Shown here: positions 44,238-52,801 of the stretch, piece by piece
How positions within the stretch are numbered: position 1 is the stretch's first letter
Layout of the letters: each line of letters begins with the position of its first letter
Assembly (NCBI GenBank): GCA_934757825.1
Contig: CAKVLP010000001.1
Location: 124,001 to 188,000, forward strand
Direction of reading: 5' to 3'
Origin: an uncultured Clostridia bacterium
GTDB taxonomy: Bacteria; Bacillota; Clostridia; Christensenellales; UBA1242
DNA length: 64,000 bases
Made by a program: the position numbers and the translations under genes
The notes under the pieces: model-generated
What the model saw: the letters and a program-made list of their open reading frames with translations, nothing else
Database searches by the model: none
What the model was told of the DNA's origin: nothing

Positions 44238-45942
44238 AAATCTCTTTATACACCTCACAATTTTCTAGAAGTTCTGCGTGTTTTCCCATTCCCACGATTT
44301 TACCTTTGTCGATACACACAATCACATCGGCGTCTTTTATAGAAGTTACCCTTTGCGTAACAATGAAAATGGTTGCGTTTTTGATGCCATATTTAATGGT
44401 CTTTCTAAGTTTCGCATCTGTCGCGAAATCTAGTGCGGACGAACTATCGTCAAGTATAAGAATTTCCGGGTCGGAGACAAGCGCCCTAGCGATAGTAAGT
44501 CTTTGACGCTGACCGCCCGACAAATTGGCGCCACCCGCCGAAAGTTTGTGTTCTAGTTTGTCCGGAAATTCGTCCACAAACTCCAAACTCTGCGACAACT
44601 GCAACGCTTTATGTATCTCTTGCGCGCTGGCGTTTGGATTACGCCACAACATATTCTGCGCTATTGTGCCTCGAAACAACACCGCCTTTTGTGGCACCAT
44701 TCCGATTTGTTTTCTAAGTTGCTCAAAACTATATTCTTTAACGTTTACGCCGTCGACCAAAACTTCGCCCTCTGTCGCGTCGTAATATCGCGGAATAAGG
44801 TTAACGATAGTGGTTTTTCCGCTTCCTGTTCCGCCTATTATGCCTACTGTTTGACCCTTCATAACTTTAAGCGTCAAATCTTCTAGTGCGTATTTACTTT
44901 TGTTTTCGGTACCATACCTAAAATAAACGTGCCTAAATTCAACCTTAGGCGTTTCGTTTGTAATAGAAATCGGCTTGTAGTCGCTCGTCTTTTCCATAAT
45001 GCTTGTTTTGGTGTTGAAAATTTCGTTGCAACGTTTGGTCGATGTAAACGCACGCGTAAACACCACAATAATTCTGGCGATTGCAACTAGCGACGTGCCA
45101 AGTTTTAGAAGGTAATCGGTAAACGCGATAATTTTCCCCTGAGTCAAATTGCCCACGTTTACTTCTAGTCCGCCAAACCACAAAATAGCGATGACGCCGA
45201 TATAAACTATCGCGCCAGTAAGAGGGTTCATAAGTGCGGACACGTTGCCCACTTTTTTCTGAGAATGATATAGTTTGTCGGTGGCTTTGAAAAACTTTTT
45301 CGATGTGTAGTCTTCCTTATTAAACGCCCTAACAACTTTTGCACCTTCTAGGTTTTCCTTTGTCTCCAGTGCAACCCTATCAAGGTCGGTCTGGGTCTGT
45401 TCAAACAAACGATTTGATTTGCGCATTATAAGCCAAACAACAAGTATTAAAACTGGCATTATCGCTAGGAAAACAAGCGAAAGTTTTGGTGCCAAAATAA
45501 GCATCATTACAAATGAGCCAAGCAACAACAGCGGTGCACGTGCTGCCTGTCTAATGAAAACCTCAACGCCGTTGTCGATACGCGAAACGTCGTTGCTAAA
45601 ACGGTTGATAAGTGTGCTAGTGCCAAACTTATCAAGTTCTTTGTGTGAAAATGTGTTTATGTGGCTATATAGGTCGTTTCGGATACTTTTACCTATGCCC
45701 TGCCCTGCAATTGCCGCTTGTTTTTGGCAAATAGCGCCGGCTAAAATTCCGATAACGTTGATTAGAAGTATAACTACTGACCACACAACTATATATTTAA
45801 CATCGTGATTTCTAACTCCGATGTCAATAATGTTTGCCATAAGAAAAGGAACGACAATATCACCTGCCGTTTCTAAAAACTTTATAAGAGCGCCAAAAAT
45901 TATATTGCCTCTATATTCCTTTAAATATTTCCCAAATTTCAT
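44218..45942 (-). CDS. ABC exporter subunit A (degenerate catalytic site)
   Basis: The 574-residue half-transporter has six membrane segments and an ATPase with Walker A GGTGSGKTT and LSGGQ. Walker B is ILILDDSSSALD, with Asp replacing the catalytic Glu, and the switch position is TQRVTS rather than His, both features of the degenerate subunit in heterodimeric exporters. It is followed by the catalytic partner with a 20-base overlap. Substrate unknown; multidrug or lipid export is likely by family. Confidence 0.93.
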   Translation of the reverse strand: MKFGKYLKEYRGNIIFGALIKFLETAGDIVVPFLMANIIDIGVRNHDVKYIVVWSVVILLINVIGILAGAICQKQAAIAGQGIGKSIRNDLYSHINTFSHKELDKFGTSTLINRFSNDVSRIDNGVEVFIRQAARAPLLLLGSFVMMLILAPKLSLVFLAIMPVLILVVWLIMRKSNRLFEQTQTDLDRVALETKENLEGAKVVRAFNKEDYTSKKFFKATDKLYHSQKKVGNVSALMNPLTGAIVYIGVIAILWFGGLEVNVGNLTQGKIIAFTDYLLKLGTSLVAIARIIVVFTRAFTSTKRCNEIFNTKTSIMEKTSDYKPISITNETPKVEFRHVYFRYGTENKSKYALEDLTLKVMKGQTVGIIGGTGSGKTTIVNLIPRYYDATEGEVLVDGVNVKEYSFEQLRKQIGMVPQKAVLFRGTIAQNMLWRNPNASAQEIHKALQLSQSLEFVDEFPDKLEHKLSAGGANLSGGQRQRLTIARALVSDPEILILDDSSSALDFATDAKLRKTIKYGIKNATIFIVTQRVTSIKDADVIVCIDKGKIVGMGKHAELLENCEVYKEIYDSQTK

Positions 45943-46110
45943 ACAATAATATTAGCACAACATCAATTATTTTTCAAAATAAAATGCGACATATTTCTTA
46001 ACATATATATTTATATATTTTATATACACATTATAATTTACTTCGCCAATCAATTTAAAGCAGGCTCAATTCAATGCCAAAAAAAAGTTTGGCGCCTTGA
46101 AAGGTAAAAC

Positions 46111-46146
46111 AAAAAAACACGAAGCAAATTTTCCTCGTGTTTTTAT
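46111..46146 (-). terminator. Terminator of the small membrane protein gene
   Basis: AAAACACGA and TCGTGTTTT form a stem with A-rich left and T-rich right flanks. Confidence 0.75.
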
Positions 46147-46162
46147 GTTAAATTATGTAAGA

Positions 46163-46396
46163 TTAGTCAATCCACAATACTCTGTTAAGCACAATGATTG
46201 TGATGATATCTACCAACCAGAAAATGGCTGGGCATAGAATGATCATTAAAATGCCAAGTACGATACCAAGAGTATTTTTCTTGTCAATACTTTTGCATAG
46301 TCTGAAAATAGCCCAAATGATATCCAATACAGGAAGAGCGAAAACTATTTTCAAAAGTTTTGGCAAACCATTCATCCATTTAATAAAACCTTTCAT
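46163..46396 (-). CDS. Small membrane protein
   Basis: The 77-residue protein has a short amphipathic N-terminus, two hydrophobic segments (KIVFALPVLDIIWAIF and LGIVLGILMIILCPAIFWLVDIITIIVL) and a charged loop with KSIDKKN between them. AGGAGG lies 7 bases before the ATG and a promoter is recognisable upstream. No family is assigned; the topology is like many stress-linked or spore-linked small membrane proteins. Confidence 0.7.
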   Translation of the reverse strand: MKGFIKWMNGLPKLLKIVFALPVLDIIWAIFRLCKSIDKKNTLGIVLGILMIILCPAIFWLVDIITIIVLNRVLWID

Positions 46397-46424
46397 AATA
46401 TCCTCCTAAATTCTTATTATTAAC

Positions 46425-46452
46425 ATTACAATACTTTGTCAGATTATGTCAA
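46425..46452 (-). promoter_or_regulatory. Promoter of the small membrane protein gene
   Basis: On the minus strand TTGACA (46447-46452), a 16-base spacer and TGTAAT (46425-46430). Confidence 0.55.
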
Positions 46453-46534
46453 AATATTTTTAATAAATATATGATTTACTTTTTAAAAATATTATCGATT
46501 TGATAAAAATTTTTGTTTTGCCCATACTAAACGT

Positions 46535-47107
46535 ATGAAAAGATTTTTGTTTAAACTATCGTTATTTCTAAGCGCTTTTACACCCCTTTATCTTTTGATC
46601 ACTCTAAACCTAGTGCTGGAAATCTTAAACGACAACCTTCATTTTAATGTGCTTAACACTACACTACTTGTGCTTATGATCATCCTTATTACTTGCGGAG
46701 TAATTGGCGTAGTTGTACTGTTAAAACCCAAAGCGACTGGCGACGAAATACTTGTACTTGATTCCTCCAATATTACCGATCAACATTTCTTAGGATACTT
46801 TTCGCTATTTGTGTTATTTGCCCTATCGTTTGATTTAAGCAAGGTAAGTTATTCGTGCGTGTTTTTGTTGATTCAAATCCTTATCGCTCTTGTGTATATT
46901 AAAAACAATATGTTTTACATCAATCCACTTCTTAACATAATTGGATATAGCCTTTTTAACATCACTTACAAGGATATCAATTTAAACAAAATTAAAACAA
47001 CGAAAGTTTTTTACAAAGGCAATTTTAAGACCCACGAAAATTTTACACTTACTTCCAAATTAAATATACTAAATATTGTAAGCAAAAACAAATTGTCAAA
47101 AACTTAG
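46535..47107 (+). CDS. Membrane protein resembling KwaA of the Kiwa defence system
   Basis: The 190-residue protein has four hydrophobic segments (about 6-28, 44-64, 88-103, 108-122). The segment FLGYFSLFVLFALSFDL, then VYIKNNMFYINPLLNIIGYSLFNI, matches my recollection of the KwaA pattern (a Phe-Asp after the third helix and YIK-x2-x-FY-x-NP-x2-x2-GY). KwaB (DUF4868) is not adjacent: the neighbours are a small membrane protein and tyrS. It could be an orphan KwaA or a membrane protein of other function. No ribosome binding site is evident before the ATG. Confidence 0.5.
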   Translation: MKRFLFKLSLFLSAFTPLYLLITLNLVLEILNDNLHFNVLNTTLLVLMIILITCGVIGVVVLLKPKATGDEILVLDSSNITDQHFLGYFSLFVLFALSFDLSKVSYSCVFLLIQILIALVYIKNNMFYINPLLNIIGYSLFNITYKDINLNKIKTTKVFYKGNFKTHENFTLTSKLNILNIVSKNKLSKT

Positions 47108-47122
47108 TACTTTTTGTCAAAA
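47093..47122. repeat. Phased TTTTGTCAAAA motif pair, site 3
   Basis: ATTGTCAAAAACTTAG and TTTTGTCAAAAAGC have GTC cores 21 bases apart, overlapping the end of the KwaA-like gene. CAAATTGTC and GACAATTTG bracket the region as an inverted repeat. Confidence 0.5.
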
Positions 47123-47162
47123 AGCCCATTGATGGATGACAATTTGTTAATATTATAAGACA

Positions 47163-47197
47163 AAAAAACAAGGGCTTTATGCAAAGCCCTTGTTTTT
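47163..47197. terminator. Bidirectional terminator before tyrS end
   Basis: AACAAGGGCTTT and AAAGCCCTTGTT form a perfect stem with A- and T-runs. Confidence 0.88.
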
Positions 47198-47201
47198 ACT
47201 A

Positions 47202-48434
47202 TTATTTAATTACAACCTTAACAAAATTCTTTTTGCCTTTTTTAAGAAGCAATTCTTTATCTTTAAAATCTTTCTCGTCAATCATATAATTAAACTCTTT
47301 AACCACATTGCCATTTACGCTTACACCGCCTTGCTCACACATTCTTCTCGCGTCAGATTTTGATGAGCAAAGTTTTGTGTTAACAAGCAATTCTGCTATT
47401 GTAACAGGTGCGGCTTCTAGTGTGAAAGTTGGAGCATTACTTAAATCTGCTCCGCCACCAAATAGGTTTTTAGCAGTTTCCATTGCTTTAAGCGCTTCTT
47501 CTTCGCCGTGTACAAGTTTTGTTATTTCAAAAGCCATAATACGTTTTGCTTCACGAATATCTCCCTTCATAAGATCGGCAATTTCTTCAAGAGGTTTTCT
47601 TGTAAATAGTTTTAGTAGTTGTTCCACATCTCCATCGGAAACATTGTACCAGTACTGATAAAAATCATAAACACTTGTTTTGTCTTTTGCAACCCACAAA
47701 GCACCTTTTGCGGTTTTACCCATTTTTTGACCTTCGCTATTTGTAAGCAGTGGACAAGTTAGGGCTTCCAAATCAATATTGGTGCCATTTTGAATGTTTA
47801 GTTTTCTTGCTAGTTCGCAACCCGCAGTCATATTGCCCCACTGGTCAGAGCCACCAATTTGAAAATTACAACCATAAGTTTTATTAAGGTAAATAAAGTC
47901 GTAAGCCTGCATTAGCATATATCCCATTTCTAGGAATGTAAGTCCACCCTCTTCAAGACGGCGCTTGTAGGCATCGTTGGATAGCATAACATTCACATTA
48001 AAGTGTGTGCCAATGTCCCTCATAAAATCCACATAATCATAACCCTTAAACCAGTCCGCATTATTAACAATAATGCCCGGGTTGTCACCCTTGGTGTTTA
48101 AAAACTTTTCAACAATTTTCTTAACTTCTTCAAAGTTATGCTGAACCTGCTCTTTGGACGACATTTTACGCATATCAGTTCTGCCAGATGGGTCACCAAC
48201 CAACGCAGTTGCACCACCAACCAAAACAATTACTCTATGTCCCGCGTCTTGGAAGTATTTAATCATCATAAGCGAAAAAAAGTGTCCAATGTGAAGACTA
48301 TCTGCGGTAGGGTCAATTCCTAAATATACTGTTGTTGGTTCGCCATCGCATATCTTTCTCACCATTTCCTCGTTAGTAGTTTGATATACATATCCACGCT
48401 CTTTAAGTGTTTCAAATAATCTACTTCTATCCAT
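47202..48434 (-). CDS. tyrS: Tyrosyl-tRNA synthetase
   Basis: This class I synthetase has HIGH at residues 48-51 (DSLHIGHF), the tyrosine pocket DFIYLNKTYGCNFQIGGSDQWGN, the KMSKS-equivalent KMGKT, and a C-terminal S4 domain (SKSDARRMCEQGGVSVNG). The start is the ATG at 48434 directly after AGGAGAG; the open frame extends eight codons upstream into the T-box terminator and is not used. Length is 410 residues. The upstream T-box indicates control by uncharged tRNA-Tyr. Confidence 0.97.
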   Translation of the reverse strand: MDRSRLFETLKERGYVYQTTNEEMVRKICDGEPTTVYLGIDPTADSLHIGHFFSLMMIKYFQDAGHRVIVLVGGATALVGDPSGRTDMRKMSSKEQVQHNFEEVKKIVEKFLNTKGDNPGIIVNNADWFKGYDYVDFMRDIGTHFNVNVMLSNDAYKRRLEEGGLTFLEMGYMLMQAYDFIYLNKTYGCNFQIGGSDQWGNMTAGCELARKLNIQNGTNIDLEALTCPLLTNSEGQKMGKTAKGALWVAKDKTSVYDFYQYWYNVSDGDVEQLLKLFTRKPLEEIADLMKGDIREAKRIMAFEITKLVHGEEEALKAMETAKNLFGGGADLSNAPTFTLEAAPVTIAELLVNTKLCSSKSDARRMCEQGGVSVNGNVVKEFNYMIDEKDFKDKELLLKKGKKNFVKVVIK

Positions 48435-48445
48435 ATTCTCTCCTA

Positions 48446-48680
48446 AAAAATAAAGCACACTTTTCCTTAATATTTTAAGGACGAAGTGTGCTTGTTCGTG
48501 GTACCACCTTAATTTACTCGCAGGTTTTAGCGAGCCTCAATTTTTGCTTGTTAGCCAAGTCTAGCCAGTCGCTCCAACAGCGTAATTCACGCGCCCCACA
48601 TCATAAGTTTTTCACCACCCAACTTCTCTCTAAATTAAAGTGCGACCGTTACTAATTGTTTTCACAGCAACTATTAAACT
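48446..48680 (-). promoter_or_regulatory. T-box riboswitch of tyrS
   Basis: On the minus strand the region has the T-box antiterminator sequence AAGGTGGTACCACG (at about 48500-48513) and a terminator stem AGCACACTT/AAGTGTGCT followed by a T-run just before tyrS. Upstream is a long stem I with GAGAGAAG and GGTGG elements. A candidate specifier codon TAC (Tyr) lies at 48582-48584. Uncharged tRNA-Tyr would stabilise the antiterminator. Confidence 0.92.
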
Positions 48681-48686
48681 ACATAA

Positions 48687-48715
48687 AGTATATCAAACAA
48701 CAACCAAGTTGTAAA
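48687..48715 (-). promoter_or_regulatory. Promoter of the T-box/tyrS unit
   Basis: On the minus strand TTTACA (48710-48715), a 17-base spacer and TATACT (48687-48692). Confidence 0.65.
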
Positions 48716-48831
48716 GGGTTTTATTAAAACAAAACAACCAAATAAGGGTTTTGCAGTACACTTTTTGTGTTTTAGTCACAACAGCAAACATATAATCATC
48801 TGATGCCACAATATATACCATTATATTTTGC

Positions 48832-48860
48832 TTGACTTTAAGGCTCAAGCGTGATAATCT
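48832..48860 (+). promoter_or_regulatory. Promoter of the trpS leader
   Basis: TTGACT (48832-48837), a 17-base spacer and TAATCT (48855-48860). Confidence 0.65.
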
Positions 48861-48891
48861 AATTATGTTATAAATTGAAAGGAGAAATAAT

Positions 48892-48930
48892 ATGTTACAT
48901 TCTTGTCTATGGCGTGTAGTAAGAAGTTAA
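48892..48930 (+). CDS. Trp-containing leader peptide of trpS
   Basis: A 12-residue frame MLHSCLWRVVRS with a TAA at 48928 follows AAAGGAG by 8 bases. The single Trp codon (TGG, 48910-48912) falls exactly where the first strand of the attenuator begins. Its length, strong start signal and placement fit a leader peptide monitoring charged tRNA-Trp rather than a functional protein. Confidence 0.75.
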   Translation: MLHSCLWRVVRS

Positions 48931-49042
48931 CATTCGTAAAATATATTTTTTGCGAGTGTGTTTTTCTACTGCTCGCAACATATTAAACAAAATTTAAAGC
49001 CCTATAATATGTTGTAAAAGACTATTATAGGGCTTATTTTAT
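48912..49042 (+). promoter_or_regulatory. Ribosome-mediated transcription attenuator of trpS
   Basis: Three mutually exclusive stems can be drawn. Stem 1:2 pairs 48912-48926 with 48962-48976 (13 of 15 pairs, with G-U). Stem 2:3 pairs CAACATATTA (48976-48985) with TAATATGTTG (49005-49014). Stem 3:4 pairs AGCCCTATAAT (48998-49008) with ATTATAGGGCT (49024-49034), followed by TATTTTAT. A ribosome stalled at the Trp codon would mask strand 1 and favour the antiterminator 2:3; free translation would favour termination. Confidence 0.75.
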
Positions 49043-49196
49043 AGCATTATGACCATAATTTTAAGTCCAAATCCAAATAAAAGGTACTTATAATGTCATT
49101 TTGCCAAAGTAAAAAGATATAAAATCTAAAACAATCAATATTTGTTTTGAAAAACGCAAAGAAAATATTAAAATAAATTAAAAGGAAACTAATAAT

Positions 49197-50243
49197 ATGA
49201 AAAAGATTATGTTAACAGCCGACCGTCCAACCGGCAAACTTCACGTTGGACACTTTGTGGGGTCATTAAAAACGCGCGTGCAAATCCAAAACAGTGGCGA
49301 CTACGACGAATTGTATGTTATGATTGCCGACGCACAAGCCTTGACCGACAACTACGGCAATGTGCAAAAAGTAAGGGACAATATTATTGAAGTTGCAAAG
49401 GATTATATTGCAGTCGGATTAGACCCAAGCAAAACCACCATATTTATACAATCCGAAATTCCAGAACTAACCGAACTTACATTTTACTATATGAACCTTG
49501 TTACTCTTAACCGCTTGAAGAGAAACCCAACCGTTAAAGAAGAATTAAAACTTAGGGAGTTTGAAAAGTCTATTCCTATGGGATTTTTAACCTATCCCGT
49601 AAGCCAAGCGGCTGACATTACTGCATTTGGAGCGACACTTGTGCCAGTTGGCGATGACCAACTTCCAATGATAGAACAGACCCGCGAAATTGTAAGAAGC
49701 TTTAACAACTTGTACGGCGAAACACTTGTAGAGCCAAAGGAAGTGTTGCCAACAAATAGCGCTTGTTTGCGTTTGCCAGGCACTGACGGGAAAGCCAAAA
49801 TGAGTAAATCACTTGGAAACTGTATTTACATTAGCGATGACGAAAAAACGATAAGAGAAAAAGTATATAGCATGTACACCGACCCGGGACACATACGCGT
49901 AACCGACCCTGGCAAAGTTGAGGGCAACATCGTGTTTGCCTATTTGGACGCATTCTGCACCGAAGACGACTTTGCAAAGTTTTTGCCAGAATACAAAAAC
50001 TTGGACGAACTTAAAGCCCACTATCGCAAAGGCGGACTTGGCGATATGAAGATAAAAGGATTTTTGTTTAACATTCTAAACGACATTCTAAAACCAATTA
50101 GAGAAAGACGCGAAAAACTAAAAAACGAAGACATTATGAAAATGTTGTTTGAAGGAAGCGACAAAGCAAGAAAAGCCGCAACAAACACACTAGAAAAAGT
50201 GAAAGACGCAATGGGCATAAATTACAGAAAAAACTTTAAATAA
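49197..50243 (+). CDS. trpS: Tryptophanyl-tRNA synthetase
   Basis: The 348-residue class I synthetase has the HIGH-equivalent HVGH at residues 16-19 (PTGKLHVGHF), GDDQLPMIEQTREI, and KMSKS at 201-205. The sequence spacing fits the TrpRS group that includes auxiliary, indolmycin-tolerant enzymes in other bacteria, but sequence inspection alone cannot decide resistance. It is preceded by a leader-peptide attenuator rather than a T-box. AAAGGAAAC lies before the ATG. Confidence 0.95.
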   Translation: MKKIMLTADRPTGKLHVGHFVGSLKTRVQIQNSGDYDELYVMIADAQALTDNYGNVQKVRDNIIEVAKDYIAVGLDPSKTTIFIQSEIPELTELTFYYMNLVTLNRLKRNPTVKEELKLREFEKSIPMGFLTYPVSQAADITAFGATLVPVGDDQLPMIEQTREIVRSFNNLYGETLVEPKEVLPTNSACLRLPGTDGKAKMSKSLGNCIYISDDEKTIREKVYSMYTDPGHIRVTDPGKVEGNIVFAYLDAFCTEDDFAKFLPEYKNLDELKAHYRKGGLGDMKIKGFLFNILNDILKPIRERREKLKNEDIMKMLFEGSDKARKAATNTLEKVKDAMGINYRKNFK

Positions 50244-50333
50244 TTGTGAATAATTTAAAACAACTTACACACAATACTTATAACAAGCAAGCAATAATTA
50301 AAAAATTAAATCCGCTTGTTTGTTCTAGCCAAA

Positions 50334-50362
50334 AAGGAAGAGTAAAATTCACTCTTCCTTAT
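50334..50362 (+). terminator. Terminator after trpS
   Basis: GGAAGAGT and ACTCTTCC form a perfect stem followed by TTATTT. Confidence 0.75.
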
Positions 50363-50369
50363 TTGGTAA

Positions 50370-50412
50370 AAAAGAGATGACATTATGATAATTCATACGC
50401 TGTCATCTTTTT
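50370..50412. terminator. Terminator of the ABC-F operon
   Basis: GATGACA and TGTCATC form a stem with a 20-base loop, A-rich on the left and T-rich on the right, so it serves the minus-strand genes and may back up trpS. Confidence 0.65.
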
Positions 50413-50415
50413 TTG

Positions 50416-51969
50416 TTATTTAACGATGTTTTCCATATTGATTACCCTTGTGGCAACCTCTTTTACAAAATGTTTATTGTGGCTCACAAAAATTACAGTG
50501 CCTTTAAACTCAGCAATGGCTTGTTTTAGCCTATCCACCGCAAACACGTCGAGGTGGTTGGTCGGCTCGTCGAGGATAAGCAAGTTGCAAGGTTTTAATA
50601 CAATAAGCCCGATTTTTATTTTACTCTGCTCTCCCCCGCTAAGTTGATCGATTTGCTTGCGCATATGCACCGAATTCAAACCGCAACGGCTTAGCACACT
50701 GCGAATATCTCGCTCGTTGATTTTCGGATAAAACTGGCTCACATAATTAAGTGGCGTACCATCAAATTCTCTAAAATCGTTTTCCTGCTCATAGTATCCG
50801 CTAACCACATTTTTGGATATCTCAACCTTGCCGGAAATGGCTGGGATAATACCAAGTATAGTTTTTAAAAATGTACTTTTTCCAATTCCATTAAAACCAG
50901 TAATTGCCACGCGCTCGCCGTTTCGAACCTCCATTGTGATAGGTTTTAAAAGTGGTTTTGAGTAGCCAACTTCCAAATCAAATGTTTTTAGCACAATACT
51001 ACTATCAAATGGCTTGTAATTAAAAGAAAATGTAGGTTTTATCTGCTCACTAGGAGGAACAATAATGTCCATTTTTTCCAGTTTTTTCTCACGGCTCTTT
51101 GCCATATTGGCAGTCGACGCCCTAGCCTTGTTGCGGGCAATATAGTCTTCAAGTTTTTTTATCTCTTTTTGTTGCAACTTAAAGCCCTTTTCAAGTTGCT
51201 CTCGTCTAGCAAGTTTAACCTGCTCCATTTGATCCAAGTTGCCGACATAGCGGTTAATTTTGTTGTTGTCCACGTCGCACACAACATTTACAACCTTATT
51301 TAAGAACTCGGCATCGTGGCTTACTATGATAAAGGTTTTGTTGCTGTTGTTTATAAACTTCGTGAGCCATTCAATATGCTCCACATCTAGAAAGTTGGTC
51401 GGCTCGTCCAAAATCATAACGTCGGGAGACTCCAAAAGAAGTTTTGCTAGCATTGTTTTTGCACGTTGTCCACCAGAAAGCGTGTTTACTTTTTTGTCAA
51501 GCCCAAGTGCGGTCACGCCTAGCCCTGACGCGATTTTTTGAATTTCGCTATCAATTGCATAAAAATTGTTTTTTTCTAGTTCCTCATAAATATCGCCACT
51601 TTGATACATAAGTGTTTCAAGCGTTTTCTCGTTGGTTTCGGTCGCCAAGCGCTCGTTTATTTTATTAAGTTTTTCTTCCAATGCAAAAAGTTTGGCATAT
51701 GCTCCTGCCAAATACTCTTTTATGGTGCAATCTTGGTTAATTTCGGCGTGCTGGTCAAGGCAAACAATATTGTATTTGTTGTTGCGATACACCTCGCCCT
51801 TATCCACCAAAACTTTGCCCATTATTATTTTGATAAGCGTACTTTTGCCAGCACCATTTACACCAGTAAGCCCCATTTTTTCGCCTGGGTTTAGCATAAA
51901 CGATGTGTCTTCAAACAGCAATTTGTCGCCAAAGTTTTGTGAAAAATTAGTTATTGATATTATGCTCAT
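50416..51969 (-). CDS. ABC-F family ATPase
   Basis: The 517-residue soluble protein has two ATPase domains and no membrane segments. Domain 1 has Walker A GVNGAGKST, LSGGQ and ILDEPTNFLD; domain 2 has GFNGIGKST, LSGGE and ILDEPTNHLD. Between them a charged linker (about 240-320, QLEKGFKLQQKEIKKLEDYIARNKARAS) is the P-site interaction motif. Relatives act on the ribosome, in translation-elongation rescue or antibiotic protection (YkpA/YbiT-like). The leader peptides nearby make translation-stress contexts of interest, but no antibiotic link is shown. Confidence 0.93.
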   Translation of the reverse strand: MSIISITNFSQNFGDKLLFEDTSFMLNPGEKMGLTGVNGAGKSTLIKIIMGKVLVDKGEVYRNNKYNIVCLDQHAEINQDCTIKEYLAGAYAKLFALEEKLNKINERLATETNEKTLETLMYQSGDIYEELEKNNFYAIDSEIQKIASGLGVTALGLDKKVNTLSGGQRAKTMLAKLLLESPDVMILDEPTNFLDVEHIEWLTKFINNSNKTFIIVSHDAEFLNKVVNVVCDVDNNKINRYVGNLDQMEQVKLARREQLEKGFKLQQKEIKKLEDYIARNKARASTANMAKSREKKLEKMDIIVPPSEQIKPTFSFNYKPFDSSIVLKTFDLEVGYSKPLLKPITMEVRNGERVAITGFNGIGKSTFLKTILGIIPAISGKVEISKNVVSGYYEQENDFREFDGTPLNYVSQFYPKINERDIRSVLSRCGLNSVHMRKQIDQLSGGEQSKIKIGLIVLKPCNLLILDEPTNHLDVFAVDRLKQAIAEFKGTVIFVSHNKHFVKEVATRVINMENIVK

Positions 51970-51975
51970 ATTCTT

Positions 51976-52701
51976 TTAAAAGTTTTCTTTTATGTATTTT
52001 GAAAACTCTTCCATGCTCATTAAATTTTTAAATTTTTTGTTGTCGTAATTCACCAAATAGTCAGTCAAAAGGATTGTATCTATTCCCGACAATGTTGCAT
52101 TGCCGTCCTTGTCGATATGATTTCCAACCATTAGCGTCTCTTCTGGTCGAATGTTGATTTTATTTAAAACCATATTGTAAAAGTCTTGGCTAACCTTGGT
52201 GCGATTACAATTTTGATTGGACGTGATAAGCGAAAAATAACGCGGATTGATTCCACAGTCGCTAAGCTTAAAATCAAGCGCGTTCCTTGGAAACATTGGG
52301 TCGGTCGCCAAAACTAGGTTGTAGCCACGACCGTGCAAATAATCTAGCACTTCGCTCATAACTGGGATTGGATCATACGCCTCGTGCGTATATTTAAACT
52401 CGTTGTCGTAAAAATCCACAAAAAAGTCTTTAAGTTTTGCCACTTCTATACCCGTTAAATTCGACATTGAATTGTAAAACACAGTCTCGTTGGTTTCATC
52501 GGACGAATTGTTTGCCATTGCATCAATAGACTTTAAAAATGCATCTTTAAATGGTGCTGGGTCAGACAAAAACCACTTCACATATTTTGCGACAACTTCC
52601 CTAAAAAACACCTTAAAAAACTCTTCGGTGCTACCCATAACAAGCGTGCCGTCGTAATCAAAAATGATATTTTTGTACTTCTCGTTCATCTTTTTTCCCA
52701 T
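51976..52701 (-). CDS. HAD-superfamily hydrolase
   Basis: The 241-residue protein has HAD motif I as IIFDYDGTLV, motif II in NLVLATDPMFPR, and motif III/IV in EETLMVGNHIDKDGNATLSG. A helical cap domain lies in between. I choose the ATG at 52701, about 9 bases downstream of AAGGAA; the frame continues upstream into the antisense of tRNA-Ser and that extension is rejected. It lies six bases before the ABC-F gene, so the two are cotranscribed. Phosphatase substrate unknown. Confidence 0.9.
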   Translation of the reverse strand: MGKKMNEKYKNIIFDYDGTLVMGSTEEFFKVFFREVVAKYVKWFLSDPAPFKDAFLKSIDAMANNSSDETNETVFYNSMSNLTGIEVAKLKDFFVDFYDNEFKYTHEAYDPIPVMSEVLDYLHGRGYNLVLATDPMFPRNALDFKLSDCGINPRYFSLITSNQNCNRTKVSQDFYNMVLNKINIRPEETLMVGNHIDKDGNATLSGIDTILLTDYLVNYDNKKFKNLMSMEEFSKYIKENF

Positions 52702-52761
52702 TACTTTATTCCTTTTAATCATTGTAACACAAATTTGCTTGCAAAAACAATCAAAAACAAA

Positions 52762-52790
52762 TTGATTTTTTGTATGTTTTGGTGTATTAT
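52762..52790 (+). promoter_or_regulatory. Promoter of tRNA-Ser
   Basis: TTGATT (52762-52767), a 17-base spacer and TATTAT (52785-52790), 11 bases before the tRNA. Confidence 0.7.
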
Positions 52791-52801
52791 ATATGTAATT
52801 T

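Noticed and set aside
46163..46396. Pmp3/YqaE-type stress protein
   Set aside because: Two-helix topology is similar, but the conserved Pmp3 proline-containing motif is not present.
48892..49042. T-box before trpS
   Set aside because: The conserved GGTGGTACCACG motif and specifier arm are absent; structure fits peptide attenuation instead.
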